Shown: positions 15,949 through 23,578 of the stretch, piece by piece
Layout: each line of letters opens with the position of its first letter
Numbering within the stretch: the stretch's first letter is position 1
Assembly: GCA_934153805.1 (NCBI GenBank)
Contig: CAKPFO010000023.1
Location: forward strand, 1-23,801
DNA: 23,801 nucleotides
Source of the DNA: an uncultured Clostridia bacterium
Lineage (GTDB): Bacteria; Bacillota; Clostridia; TANB77; CAG-508
Direction of reading: 5' to 3'
The notes under the pieces: generated by a model
What the model was told of the DNA's origin: nothing
The model's input: the letters and a program-made list of their open reading frames with translations, nothing else
The model's database searches: none
Program-made: the position numbers and the translations under genes

Positions 15949-17715
15949 ATGTTTAAAATTAAATTAGACGGTGGAAAAACAATGGAAGTAGAGGAAAAAA
16001 TGTATTGGCATACAACAGCTCATATATTAGCACAAGCTGTAAAAAGACTTTTCCCAAACTACAAATTAACAATAGGACCAGCTATAGAAAATGGATTTTA
16101 CTATGATTTTGATGTAGAAAAATCATTTACAGAAGATGATATAGCAGCTTTAGAAGAAGAAATGAAAAAAATTATAAAAGAAGATTTAGTTATAGAAAGA
16201 TTTGAACTTTCAAGGCAAGATGCTATAAAATTAATGGAAGAAAGACAAGAACCATACAAAGTAGAATTAATTAAAGATTTACCAGAAGGAGAAATAATAT
16301 CTTTCTATAAACAAGGTGAATTTGTAGACTTATGTCGTGGTCCACATTTACCAAGCACAGGAAAAGTTAAAGCAATAAAATTAACATCTATGTCATCAGC
16401 ATATTGGAGAGGAGATGCAAGTAAACAAACATTACAAAGAGTTTATGGAATTTCTTTCCCAAAAGCAAGTGAACTAGAAGAATACTTACAAAAACTAGAA
16501 GAAGCAAAACAAAGAGACCATAGAAAATTAGGTAAAGAATTAGGAATATTTATGACTAATGACTTAGTTGGAAAAGGTTTACCAATGTATTTACCAAATG
16601 GATATATTGTTTGGGAACTATTAGAAAATTACATAAAAGGAAAAGAAAAGAAACTTGGATATAAACATGTTTTAACTCCACCACTTGCAACAGTTGACTT
16701 ATATAAAACATCAGGACACTGGGATCACTACAAAGATAATATGTTTCCAAAAATGGAAGTAGAAGGTGAAGAATTTGTACTTCGTCCAATGAACTGCCCA
16801 CATCACATGATGATTTATGCAAATGATATACATTCTTATAGAGATTTACCAATTAGAATTGGAGAGGTAGCAAGAGATTGTAGATTTGAAGCAAGTGGAA
16901 CATTAAAAGGAATAGAAAGAGTTAGAACATTCTGTCAAAATGATGCACATCTATTTGTAACAAAAGAACAAATAGAATCAGAATTCCAAAGTGTTGTTAA
17001 TTTAATACTAGAAGTATACAAAGAATTAAATATTACAGATTATCATTTTGAATTATCACTAAGAGATCCAGAAGATAAAGTAAAATATTATCCAGATGAC
17101 GAAATGTGGAACAATGCTGAAAACACATTAAGACAAGTTCTAGATGATATAGGAATCCCATATGAAGAAAAAATAGGAGAAGCAGCATTCTATGGACCAA
17201 AACTAGATGTTCAAGTAAAACCAGCAGTAGGAAATGAATACACGTTGTCAACTTGTCAATTAGACTTTTGCTTACCTATGAGATTTAAACTATCATATGT
17301 AGACAAAGACGGAGAAAAGAAAACACCAGTAGTATTACATAGAGCTATTTTAGGAAGTATAGATAGATTTATAGCATACTACTTAGAAGAAACAAAAGGA
17401 GCATTACCAACATGGCTATCTCCTGTACAAGTAAAAATATTACCTATAACAGATAAGCAACTAGACTATGCAAAAGGTGTATACAATAAACTATTAGAAA
17501 AAGGTATAAGAGTAGAATTAGATAGCAGACAAGAAAAAGTAGGGTATAAAATTCGTGAAGCTCAAATGGAAAAGGTTCCATACATGTTAATAGTTGGAGA
17601 TAAAGAAATAGAGGCAAATGCAGTAGGAGTAAGAACTAGAAAAGACGGAGATATAGGACAACTACAAGTAGATGAATTTATTTCTAAGATTGAAGATGAA
17701 GTAAAAGGATTTTAA
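15949..17715 (+). CDS. thrS: threonyl-tRNA synthetase, lacking the TGS domain
   Basis: Class II synthetase charging tRNA-Thr. 588 residues versus about 640 for the E. coli enzyme. The editing domain keeps HTTAH (H21, H25) and the DLCRGPHLP cysteine motif. The catalytic core has RPMNCPHH with the zinc ligand C283, plus H334 (NDAHLF) and H464 (VVLHRAILGS). The anticodon-binding domain starts near 495 (SPVQVKILPITDKQ). Relative to E. coli the editing HxxxH is about 52 residues nearer the N-terminus, so the N-terminal TGS (N1) domain is absent. A stop codon (TAA, 15928) lies in frame upstream, and AGGAGG is at the right distance, so this is not a miscalled start. The gene is under T-box control. 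Confidence 0.96.
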   Translation: MFKIKLDGGKTMEVEEKMYWHTTAHILAQAVKRLFPNYKLTIGPAIENGFYYDFDVEKSFTEDDIAALEEEMKKIIKEDLVIERFELSRQDAIKLMEERQEPYKVELIKDLPEGEIISFYKQGEFVDLCRGPHLPSTGKVKAIKLTSMSSAYWRGDASKQTLQRVYGISFPKASELEEYLQKLEEAKQRDHRKLGKELGIFMTNDLVGKGLPMYLPNGYIVWELLENYIKGKEKKLGYKHVLTPPLATVDLYKTSGHWDHYKDNMFPKMEVEGEEFVLRPMNCPHHMMIYANDIHSYRDLPIRIGEVARDCRFEASGTLKGIERVRTFCQNDAHLFVTKEQIESEFQSVVNLILEVYKELNITDYHFELSLRDPEDKVKYYPDDEMWNNAENTLRQVLDDIGIPYEEKIGEAAFYGPKLDVQVKPAVGNEYTLSTCQLDFCLPMRFKLSYVDKDGEKKTPVVLHRAILGSIDRFIAYYLEETKGALPTWLSPVQVKILPITDKQLDYAKGVYNKLLEKGIRVELDSRQEKVGYKIREAQMEKVPYMLIVGDKEIEANAVGVRTRKDGDIGQLQVDEFISKIEDEVKGF

Positions 17716-17730
17716 AATAGTATTAATATA

Positions 17731-17774
17731 AACATAAAATGGCAATCATAGAAATATGATTGCTATTTTATGTT
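17731..17774 (+). terminator. terminator after thrS
   Basis: A 20-bp stem joins AACATAAAATGGCAATCATA (17731-17750) to TATGATTGCTATTTTATGTT (17755-17774), with one wobble or mismatch, around a GAAA loop. The U-rich part lies within the 3' arm. Confidence 0.75.
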
Positions 17775-17788
17775 AAATGTAGTATAAT
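17760..17788 (+). promoter_or_regulatory. possible promoter of the small gene at 17826
   Basis: TTGCTA (17760-17765), 17-bp spacer, perfect TATAAT (17783-17788). The -35 lies inside the thrS terminator arm. Confidence 0.5.
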
Positions 17789-17825
17789 ATAATTAACTAA
17801 TGGTGATGTTTGGAAAGGAGATGTT

Positions 17826-18074
17826 ATTAGGACATTATTCAAGGAAGCCAAGAAAGAAAAAGTAGAGGTTACAGTAGAACGGCTAAAAAGCAAAGTGTAT
17901 GTAGTGATTGACAAAAAAGGAGACATTACAAAAGAAGCCATCCTGGTTATGCCAAAGAAAAGTCAAATGGACGAATTTGAATATCGAATACAAATGGTAG
18001 CCTTGGAAATCAACAAGAAGGGAATAGAAATAAGCGAGCAGCATATTGGAGAAGGAAATTTTATATGTGTATGA
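17826..18074 (+). CDS. small protein without a standard start codon
   Basis: An open frame of 82 codons ends with TGA at 18072-18074. It begins in a segment with a good promoter (17760-17788) and Shine-Dalgarno sequence (AAAGGAG, 17814-17820) but no in-frame ATG, GTG or TTG before codon 24. The best-spaced candidate is ATT at 17826, five bases after the GGAG. The ATG at 17821 touches the Shine-Dalgarno and opens another frame of only 14 codons. The product (RTLFKEAKKEKVEVTVERLK..., then YVVIDKKGDITKEAILVMPK, EFEYRIQMVALEINKKGIEI) looks like a compact alpha/beta cytosolic protein. It has coding-like codon use, but I do not recognise the family. Either ATT is the start or one base is missing next to ATG 17821. 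Confidence 0.6.
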   Translation: MRTLFKEAKKEKVEVTVERLKSKVYVVIDKKGDITKEAILVMPKKSQMDEFEYRIQMVALEINKKGIEISEQHIGEGNFICV

Positions 18075-18092
18075 ATCACATTATTAGAATGA

Positions 18093-18120
18093 TGCAATCT
18101 AACAGATGCAGAATTTTTTT
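18093..18120 (+). terminator. terminator after the 17826 gene
   Basis: TGCAATCT pairs with AGATGCA (one bulged A) around a short AAC loop, followed after GAA by a 7-T run (18114-18120). Confidence 0.7.
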
Positions 18121-18130
18121 GAAATACCAA

Positions 18131-18159
18131 TTGAAAATTGAGGAAAAAGGTGCTATAAT
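18131..18159 (+). promoter_or_regulatory. sigma-A promoter of the 18229 gene
   Basis: TTGAAA (18131-18136), 17-bp spacer, perfect TATAAT (18154-18159). The transcript leader then carries a CTATCAA/TTGATAG hairpin (18190-18213) just before the ribosome binding site. Confidence 0.8.
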
Positions 18160-18228
18160 AAAAAAGTAACTGTAAATTTTAAAAAAGTACTATCAAATAA
18201 AATTAATTGATAGTCAGAAAGGACCTTT

Positions 18229-18483
18229 ATGAGAAAAGTGACAGCTGAGTATTTAGGACATGGAAAGTATGAGGTAGCAGCAGAGGGAACAGATGGAAAA
18301 ACAGTAAGAAAACAGTTTAAAGAGCCGTTTTTTAAAGATCCAAAAAAGTATGCAGGAAACATTGAAAAAATGGTGAATGAATTTGCAGCAGAAGAGATAG
18401 AAGTGGATAAAAGAACTGTAAGAGACCAGCTCGTGGCAGCTGCCCAGAAGGCTGAAAGAGAGTTTCCTAATCTGATGGCGTAA
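18229..18483 (+). CDS. small conserved-looking protein, unknown function
   Basis: 84 residues, starting at an ATG preceded by AGAAAGGA. The sequence begins MRKVTAEYLGHGKYEVAAEG and has a basic middle (KTVRKQFKEPFFKDPKKYAG). It ends in an amphipathic, Ala/Glu-rich helical half (IEKMVNEFAAEEIEVDKRTVRDQLVAAAQKAEREF). No signal peptide, membrane segment or known motif. Base composition is higher in G+C than its neighbours in the last third (around 18421-18480). It has its own promoter, a short leader hairpin and a strong terminator, so it is a stand-alone unit. The short beta start plus helical end could suit a small nucleic-acid or partner-binding protein, but that is a guess. Confidence 0.78.
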   Translation: MRKVTAEYLGHGKYEVAAEGTDGKTVRKQFKEPFFKDPKKYAGNIEKMVNEFAAEEIEVDKRTVRDQLVAAAQKAEREFPNLMA

Positions 18484-18506
18484 AGGAGCAAAAAAATATC
18501 AAAGTG

Positions 18507-18538
18507 AAAAAGAATTGGAAATTTCCAATTCTTTTTTT
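18507..18538 (+). terminator. strong terminator after the 18229 gene
   Basis: GAAAAAGAATTGGAAA and TTTCCAATTCTTTTTTT form a near-perfect palindromic stem ending in a T-run. The A-run on the other side lets it work in both directions. Confidence 0.88.
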
Positions 18539-18540
18539 GC

Positions 18541-18724
18541 GGTGTTCGGCCTTCTATAAAAAATAATAGTATGTTGTTTACTTCAATTGCACTCACATGA
18601 GTTCGTTTGATCGTTTACGAAGTATTACAAAACAATATATTATCAAACATTTTTATTAAAGATTGGAATGTTGTGAATTGCAAGAATATAGCAGAATTAA
18701 TTAAAAAGTTAAACACAATTTCTA
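18541..18724. other. non-coding gap with small hairpins
   Basis: No convincing ORF. It holds two small inverted repeats, ACTCA-CA-TGAGT and TTCGT...ACGAA (about 18590-18621), directly before the dispersed repeat at 18628-18662. The rest is AT-rich without recognised signals until the rqcP promoter. Confidence 0.5.
18628..18662. repeat. 35-bp dispersed intergenic repeat, copy 1
   Basis: Begins CAAAACAATATATTATC and ends TTTTTATTAAAGA. Identical at 33 of 35 positions to 22863-22897. Both copies lie in intergenic gaps in the same orientation. Confidence 0.75.
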
Positions 18725-18753
18725 TTGTTAATACACAATAATTATGATATACT
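18725..18753 (+). promoter_or_regulatory. rqcP promoter
   Basis: TTGTTA (18725-18730), 17-bp spacer, TATACT (18748-18753). The inverted pair ACACAA/TTGTGT flanks the -10 and could be an operator, though it may be chance. Confidence 0.65.
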
Positions 18754-18830
18754 TTGTGTGATATAAATTAAGATTAAAAATAAATCAAATATAAAAAGAT
18801 AAACGTACACAATGAAAGGAAAGAGATAAA

Positions 18831-19067
18831 ATGAGATTAGATAAATTTTTAAAAGTTTCTAGAGTAATAAAAAGAAGAACAGTAGCAAATGAGGCAGCAG
18901 ATGGAGGAAGAGTGTCTGTTAATGGTAAAGTTGTAAAGCCAAGTTATGATGTAAAAGTAGGAGACATAGTTGAAATTAAATTTGGAGATAAAGTGTCTAA
19001 ATTTGAAATTATAAAAATACCACAAGTACAAGGAAAAGATATGGGAGAATTAATAAAAATATTATAA
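18831..19067 (+). CDS. rqcP: RqcP (YabO) S4-domain ribosome quality-control factor
   Basis: 78 residues consisting almost entirely of one S4/Hsp15-like RNA-binding domain: MRLDKFLKVSRVIKRRTVANEA, then GGRVSVNGKVVKPSYDVKVGDIVEI. RqcP binds stalled 50S subunits with RqcH and helps add C-terminal alanine tails to stalled nascent chains. R2 and R16, which matter for function in Bacillus subtilis, are both present. The gene usually sits near mazG, spoVT or divIC in Firmicutes; here it stands alone between a non-coding gap and a palindromic element. GAAAGGAAAG lies about 8-15 bases before the ATG. Identification is by family pattern and length. Confidence 0.93.
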   Translation: MRLDKFLKVSRVIKRRTVANEAADGGRVSVNGKVVKPSYDVKVGDIVEIKFGDKVSKFEIIKIPQVQGKDMGELIKIL

Positions 19068-19086
19068 TTTATTTTATATGTTGATG

Positions 19087-19285
19087 GTCAAATCTATAAC
19101 TTTATAATATATTTTTTGTCTCCTCGTTCGAGCTAAATTATTTAGAAATTCTAATATAAATTTGACGGGACCCTTTCATTTTTTGCAAAAATGAACATTC
19201 CCCGTAAAATTTATATAAGAATTACTACAATAATTTCCTCTCAATACGTCGACTGTAAAATATATTATAAAGTTATAGATTTGAC
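19087..19285. repeat. 199-bp near-palindromic (MITE-like) element
   Basis: Outer arms of 29 bp (19087-19115 and 19257-19285) are perfect inverted repeats, beginning GTCAAATCTATAAC and ending GTTATAGATTTGAC. Further in, TTCTAATATAAATTT pairs with AAATTTATATAAGAA with one mismatch, then ACGGG with CCCGT, then TTCATTTTT with AAAAATGAA around a TGC tip (about 19176-19196). The middle arms (19116-19150) are only partly matched. No ORF is present. It ends 32 bases before dnaE. I see no target-site duplication. It could be a miniature transposable element, or a large structured leader/terminator between rqcP and dnaE. Confidence 0.85.
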
Positions 19286-19317
19286 AATAGATAAAGCAAT
19301 TGAAAGAAGGAAGAAAA

Positions 19318-22300
19318 ATGTCAGATTTTGTTCACTTACATATACATAGTGAATTTAGTTTATTAGATGGAGCAAATAGAGTAAAAGAGATACCAGTAAT
19401 AGCAAAAGAACTAGGAATGAATGCTATAGCTATTACAGACCATGGAGTCATGTTTGGAGTAATAGACTTTTATAAGGCATGCAAAGCAAATGGAATAAAG
19501 CCAATTATAGGATGCGAAGTCTATGTGGCTCCACGTACAAGAAAAGATAAAGATGCCAATTTAGATAGTAAATATAATCATTTGATTTTGCTTGCAAAAG
19601 ATAATGAGGGATATAAAAATCTATCCAAATTAGTATCTTTAAGTTATACAGAAGGATTTTACTATAAGCCACGTATAGACAAGGAATTGTTAGAAAAGTA
19701 CCATGAAGGTCTAATATGTTGTAGTGCTTGTCTTGCAGGAGAAGTAAGCCAAGCAATTTTAAATAATGACATGGAAGAAGCTAAAAGAGTAGCTAACTGG
19801 TTTAGAGACTTATTTGGAGAAGACTACTATTTGGAAATTCAAAATAATGGTGTAAAAGAACAAGTACTTGTAAATCAAAAATTAATAGAGCTTTCTAAAG
19901 AACTAAATATACCGCTTGTTGCAACAAATGATGCGCACTATTCAAGAAGAGAAGATGCATACAATCATGAAGTACTTTTATGTATTCAAACCGGAAAGAA
20001 AATGTCAGATGAAGATAGAATGCGTTTTGAAACAGACGAATTATATATAAAATCACCACAAGAAATGAGCGATTATTTTTCTAATGTACCAGAAGCTATA
20101 GAAAATACAGTTAAAATAGCTCAAAAGTGCAATGTAGAGTTTGAATTTGGACATACAATACTACCAAATTATGATGTACCAGAGGAATTTGCCACACACT
20201 ATGACTATATAGAAGATTTAACTAGAAAAGGATTAGTAAAAAGATATGGCAATGATGAGATAAATGAGTATGAAAAATTATCAGAAGAAATAAGAACAAG
20301 AACAGAATACGAGCTTGGCGTTATAAAGAGAATGGGATATGTAGACTATTTCTTAATAGTATGGGACTACATAAATTATGCAAAAACACATGATATTCCA
20401 GTAGGACCAGGACGTGGTTCTGGTGCAGGTTCAATTGTAGCATATGCAATAGGAATTACAGATATTGACCCATTAAAGTATAACTTACTTTTTGAGCGTT
20501 TTCTAAATCCAGAAAGAATAAGCATGCCCGATTTTGACGTTGACTTTTGCTATGAAAAAAGAGATAAAGTTATAGAATACGTTTGCCAAAAATATGGATA
20601 TGACCATGTTTCTCAGATAATTACATTTGGAACAATGTCAGCAAAAATGGTAATACGTGATGTTGCAAGAGTGCTAGATGTTCCATATGCTGAAGCAGAC
20701 AAACTTGCTAAAATGATACCAAATGAAATACACATAACAATAAAAAAGGCAATGGAACAAAATAGAGAATTAAGAGAATTGTATGAGCAAAATCCAGATA
20801 TTACAAAATTGCTAAATATAGCAATGGCTTTGGAAGGAATGCCAAGACAGGCTTCAACACATGCTTGTGGAATAGTTATAACAAAAGACCCTGTAGACAC
20901 ATACGTTCCTTTATATGTAAGAGAAGGCAATATTTCTACACAATATATAATGACAACTTTGGAAGAACTAGGACTTTTAAAAATGGACTTTTTAGGGCTT
21001 CGTACACTTACTGTTATAAAAGATACAATAGATTTAGTAAAACAAAACAGAAATATAGATGTAGAGTTCGACAAAGACATGAATGATCCTAATGTATATA
21101 GACTATGGCAAAATGGTGAAAGTGTTGGTATATTCCAGTTTGAATCACAGGGAATGACAAACTTCATGAAAGAATTAAAGCCAGATAGTCTAGAGGATAT
21201 AATAGCTGGAGTATCTTTATACAGACCAGGACCAATGGATCAAATTCCAAGATATATAGCAAATAAAAAAGACCCAGAACATGCAGTATATACACATCCA
21301 GCACTGAAACCAATACTAGAGGTAACTTATGGTTGTATGGTATACCAAGAACAAGTTATGCAAATAGTACGTGACTTAGCAGGCTATTCACTAGGAAGAG
21401 CAGACTTAGTACGTCGTGCAATGGGAAAGAAAAAACTAGATGTTATGGCAAAAGAAAGAGAAATTTTTATTCATGGTCAAGTAGATGAAGATGGTAAAAT
21501 AGTTGTACCAGGCTGTGTAAGAAATGGAATAGATGAAAAATCTGCTAATAAAATATTTGATGAGATGGCAGAATTTGCAAAATATGCATTTAATAAATCT
21601 CATGCAGCTGCATATGCAGTAGTTTCGTACAGAACAGCATATTTAAAAGCATATTATCCAGAAGAATTTATGGCTGCTACATTAAATAGTTTTCTTGGAA
21701 ATCTAGACAAAGTGCCATACTACATAGATGAATGTAAGAGACTAAACATACAAATATTGAAACCAGATATAAACAGAAGCTATACAAAATTTACAGTAGA
21801 TAATGGTAAAATACGTTTTGGACTTGGAAGTATAAAAAATGTAGGAATTGCCGTAGTAGATGCAATTGTAGAAGAAAGAAGAAAAAACGGTGAATACAAA
21901 TCATTTACAGATTTTTGCGAAAGAGTGCAAAATGAGTCAGTAAATAAAAAATGTGTAGAAAGTTTAATAAAGGCAGGAGCATTTGACGAATTTGAACAAA
22001 CTAGAAGTACGCTAATGGCCTCATTTGAAACAATACTAGATTCTATTGCAGATTCTTCTAAAAAAAGCTACAAAGGGCAAGTATCTATGTTTGACCTTGG
22101 AGGAGGAGAACAAGAAGATACAAATGAGCTAGAAAAACTAAAATACAATTATACAACATTAAAAGAATATACAGATAAAGAATTGCTATCAATGGAAAAA
22201 GAAATGCTAGGACTTTATATATCAGGGCATCCTCTAGAAGAATTCAGAAAAGAGATAGAAGAATACACAAATATAAATACTATGCAAATACAAGAAGGAC

Positions 22301-22845
22301 TAGATGAATATGCCGAGACCAATAAATTACCATATAAAGATGGACTAGCAGTAAAATATGCAGGAATAATTAATAGCATAAAAAAGAAATTTACTAAAAA
22401 CAATAAAATAATGGCTTTTATAACAATAGAAGATTTATATGGAAGCATAGAAACAATAGCGTTTGAAAACTGCTATCAAGCTTCGGGCAACAGTTTAATG
22501 GAAGACAATATAGTTATGGTAGAAGGACGATTAAGTATAAGAGAAGATGAAGGAAATGTTACAATTATAGCAAACAAAATAGAAGATTTTTCAAAGGCAG
22601 TAAAAGAAAATACAGTAACAATTCCTGCAAGAAAAGAACTATATTTAAATATAACTAATTTAAATGAAGAACAAAAAGATAAACTAAGAGGAGCTATAAA
22701 ATTCTTTACAGGAGATAGAAATAACTGTGGAGTAAAAATAGTAAATGGAGAAAATGTAGCACCTGCAGGTGGAATATTTGCAAATGAACAGATATTAGAA
22801 GAATTTAGACAAATAGTAGGAAATGAAAACATAGAAATAAAATAA
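19318..22845 (+). CDS. dnaE: DNA polymerase III alpha subunit (DnaE)
   Basis: Replicative C-family DNA polymerase. 1175 residues from ATG 19318, chosen for GAAGGAAG six bases upstream; an in-frame TTG at 19300 would add only six residues overlapping the Shine-Dalgarno. An N-terminal PHP domain (FVHLHIHSEFSLLDG, ITDHGVMFG, GCEVYVAPR, NDAHY) keeps its metal-binding histidines, so an active PHP phosphoesterase/proofreading site is possible. The polymerase core shows GPGRGSGAGSIVAYA, PDFDVDF (catalytic D405 and D407), the third aspartate D557 in KMDFLGLRT, and YRPGPMDQIPRYI and RRAMGKKK. A helix-hairpin-helix region and a C-terminal OB-fold (about 1005-1090) follow. The length and domain order fit DnaE rather than PolC. 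Upstream is the palindromic element. Confidence 0.97.
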   Translation: MSDFVHLHIHSEFSLLDGANRVKEIPVIAKELGMNAIAITDHGVMFGVIDFYKACKANGIKPIIGCEVYVAPRTRKDKDANLDSKYNHLILLAKDNEGYKNLSKLVSLSYTEGFYYKPRIDKELLEKYHEGLICCSACLAGEVSQAILNNDMEEAKRVANWFRDLFGEDYYLEIQNNGVKEQVLVNQKLIELSKELNIPLVATNDAHYSRREDAYNHEVLLCIQTGKKMSDEDRMRFETDELYIKSPQEMSDYFSNVPEAIENTVKIAQKCNVEFEFGHTILPNYDVPEEFATHYDYIEDLTRKGLVKRYGNDEINEYEKLSEEIRTRTEYELGVIKRMGYVDYFLIVWDYINYAKTHDIPVGPGRGSGAGSIVAYAIGITDIDPLKYNLLFERFLNPERISMPDFDVDFCYEKRDKVIEYVCQKYGYDHVSQIITFGTMSAKMVIRDVARVLDVPYAEADKLAKMIPNEIHITIKKAMEQNRELRELYEQNPDITKLLNIAMALEGMPRQASTHACGIVITKDPVDTYVPLYVREGNISTQYIMTTLEELGLLKMDFLGLRTLTVIKDTIDLVKQNRNIDVEFDKDMNDPNVYRLWQNGESVGIFQFESQGMTNFMKELKPDSLEDIIAGVSLYRPGPMDQIPRYIANKKDPEHAVYTHPALKPILEVTYGCMVYQEQVMQIVRDLAGYSLGRADLVRRAMGKKKLDVMAKEREIFIHGQVDEDGKIVVPGCVRNGIDEKSANKIFDEMAEFAKYAFNKSHAAAYAVVSYRTAYLKAYYPEEFMAATLNSFLGNLDKVPYYIDECKRLNIQILKPDINRSYTKFTVDNGKIRFGLGSIKNVGIAVVDAIVEERRKNGEYKSFTDFCERVQNESVNKKCVESLIKAGAFDEFEQTRSTLMASFETILDSIADSSKKSYKGQVSMFDLGGGEQEDTNELEKLKYNYTTLKEYTDKELLSMEKEMLGLYISGHPLEEFRKEIEEYTNINTMQIQEGLDEYAETNKLPYKDGLAVKYAGIINSIKKKFTKNNKIMAFITIEDLYGSIETIAFENCYQASGNSLMEDNIVMVEGRLSIREDEGNVTIIANKIEDFSKAVKENTVTIPARKELYLNITNLNEEQKDKLRGAIKFFTGDRNNCGVKIVNGENVAPAGGIFANEQILEEFRQIVGNENIEIK

Positions 22846-22862
22846 AAGCAAATATGGTATTT

Positions 22863-22897
22863 CAAAACAATATATTATCCAACTTTTTTATTAAAGA
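22863..22897. repeat. 35-bp dispersed intergenic repeat, copy 2
   Basis: Same sequence as 18628-18662 except two positions. It lies 18 bases after dnaE. The sequences flanking the two copies do not match, so the repeat unit itself is what is conserved. Confidence 0.75.
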
Positions 22898-22944
22898 ATA
22901 GAAGGCTATGAAATTTTTAAGTAATGAAAATTACTGTCATTGTC

Positions 22945-22972
22945 TTGACAAAAGTCAAAAATATAGTATAAT
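22945..22972 (+). promoter_or_regulatory. sigma-A promoter of the 23004 gene
   Basis: Perfect TTGACA (22945-22950), 16-bp spacer, perfect TATAAT (22967-22972). A palindrome TTGAC-AAAA-GTCAA (22945-22958) overlaps the -35. Confidence 0.85.
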
Positions 22973-23003
22973 AAATTATGTAATATATTTTAGGAGAAAA
23001 AAT

Positions 23004-23162
23004 ATGATAGCAAAAATGTGGAAAAAAGTATTGTTAATAATTGTATTACTTGCTTGTTTATTCAACATTGTAAACAAATTTGTATTTCATCCTTCATTAG
23101 AGAAGGAACTACAAAGTTCAGCACAATATGTATTAGAGCAAGAAAATGCAAATAATAAATAA
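23004..23162 (+). CDS. small single-pass membrane protein
   Basis: 52 residues. A basic start (MIAKMWKKV) is followed by one hydrophobic helix (about residues 8-26, with a cysteine in LLACLF), then a polar, acidic tail of about 25 residues ending EQENANNK. The start at 23004 is chosen because TAGGAG lies eight bases upstream and the promoter is at 22945-22972; the same frame runs back to 22908, upstream of the promoter. No family recognised. It could be a membrane-anchored small regulator or an unlinked membrane peptide. It sits alone between dnaE and rpmE, each with its own promoter. Confidence 0.7.
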   Translation: MIAKMWKKVLLIIVLLACLFNIVNKFVFHPSLEKELQSSAQYVLEQENANNK

Positions 23163-23177
23163 AATAAAATGAAAGTC

Positions 23178-23206
23178 TTGAAAAATATGTAAGAATATGT
23201 TATGAT
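23178..23206 (+). promoter_or_regulatory. rpmE promoter
   Basis: TTGAAA (23178-23183), 17-bp spacer, TATGAT (23201-23206), about 45 bases before rpmE. Confidence 0.75.
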
Positions 23207-23250
23207 AGTAAACGAGATTTTTTAATAATGAGAGGAAGAGGTGAATACAC

Positions 23251-23451
23251 ATGAAAGAAGGAATACATCCAACATATACAGAATCAACAATAACATGTGC
23301 ATGTGGTAATGTAATGAAAACAAATTCAACAAAAGCTGATATCAAAGTTGATGTTTGTTCAAAATGTCATCCATACTGGACAGGTAACTTAAAAAGAGAT
23401 ACAACAGGTGGTAGAGCTGATAAATTTAGAAAAAAATATGGAATTCAATAG
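23251..23451 (+). CDS. rpmE: 50S ribosomal protein L31, zinc-binding type
   Basis: 66 residues, the usual length. MKEGIHPTYTES is followed by CAC (C16, C18) and CSKC (C37, C40), the four zinc ligands of the C+ form. The C-terminus HPYWTGNLKRDTTGGRADKFRKKYG is typical. L31 lies at the central protuberance and bridges 50S and 30S. The zinc form is the one normally used when zinc is plentiful; no zinc-free paralogue is in the window. AGAGGTG lies about eight bases before the ATG. It is followed by its own terminator. Confidence 0.97.
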   Translation: MKEGIHPTYTESTITCACGNVMKTNSTKADIKVDVCSKCHPYWTGNLKRDTTGGRADKFRKKYGIQ

Positions 23452-23465
23452 AATACAAAATAGAG

Positions 23466-23490
23466 AAGAATGGAAAAACCATTCTTTTTA
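23466..23490 (+). terminator. rpmE terminator
   Basis: AAGAATGG (23466-23473) pairs with CCATTCTT (23479-23486) around AAAAA, followed by TTTATTTT. Confidence 0.85.
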
Positions 23491-23578
23491 TTTTGCCATT
23501 TTCTCTTGAAAAACTAAAACCTGCATAAATTTTATAAATATGCATACAATATATATTATATTTATTATGCAAGATATC

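Noticed and set aside
17821..17865. 14-codon ORF starting at ATG 17821
   Set aside because: The ATG touches the Shine-Dalgarno, and the product is a short Lys-rich tail without support; the other frame is open for 82 codons.
19281..19317. TTGACA at the right end of the palindrome as a dnaE -35 box
   Set aside because: No -10-like hexamer lies at 15-19 bp spacing before the dnaE ribosome binding site.
20613..21167. Minus-strand frame of 184 codons inside dnaE
   Set aside because: It lies opposite the catalytic core of DnaE and has no own promoter or ribosome binding site; it is a shadow frame.
22908..23003. 32-codon N-terminal extension of the small membrane protein
   Set aside because: The consensus promoter at 22945-22972 lies inside it, so the transcript cannot include the upstream ATG.
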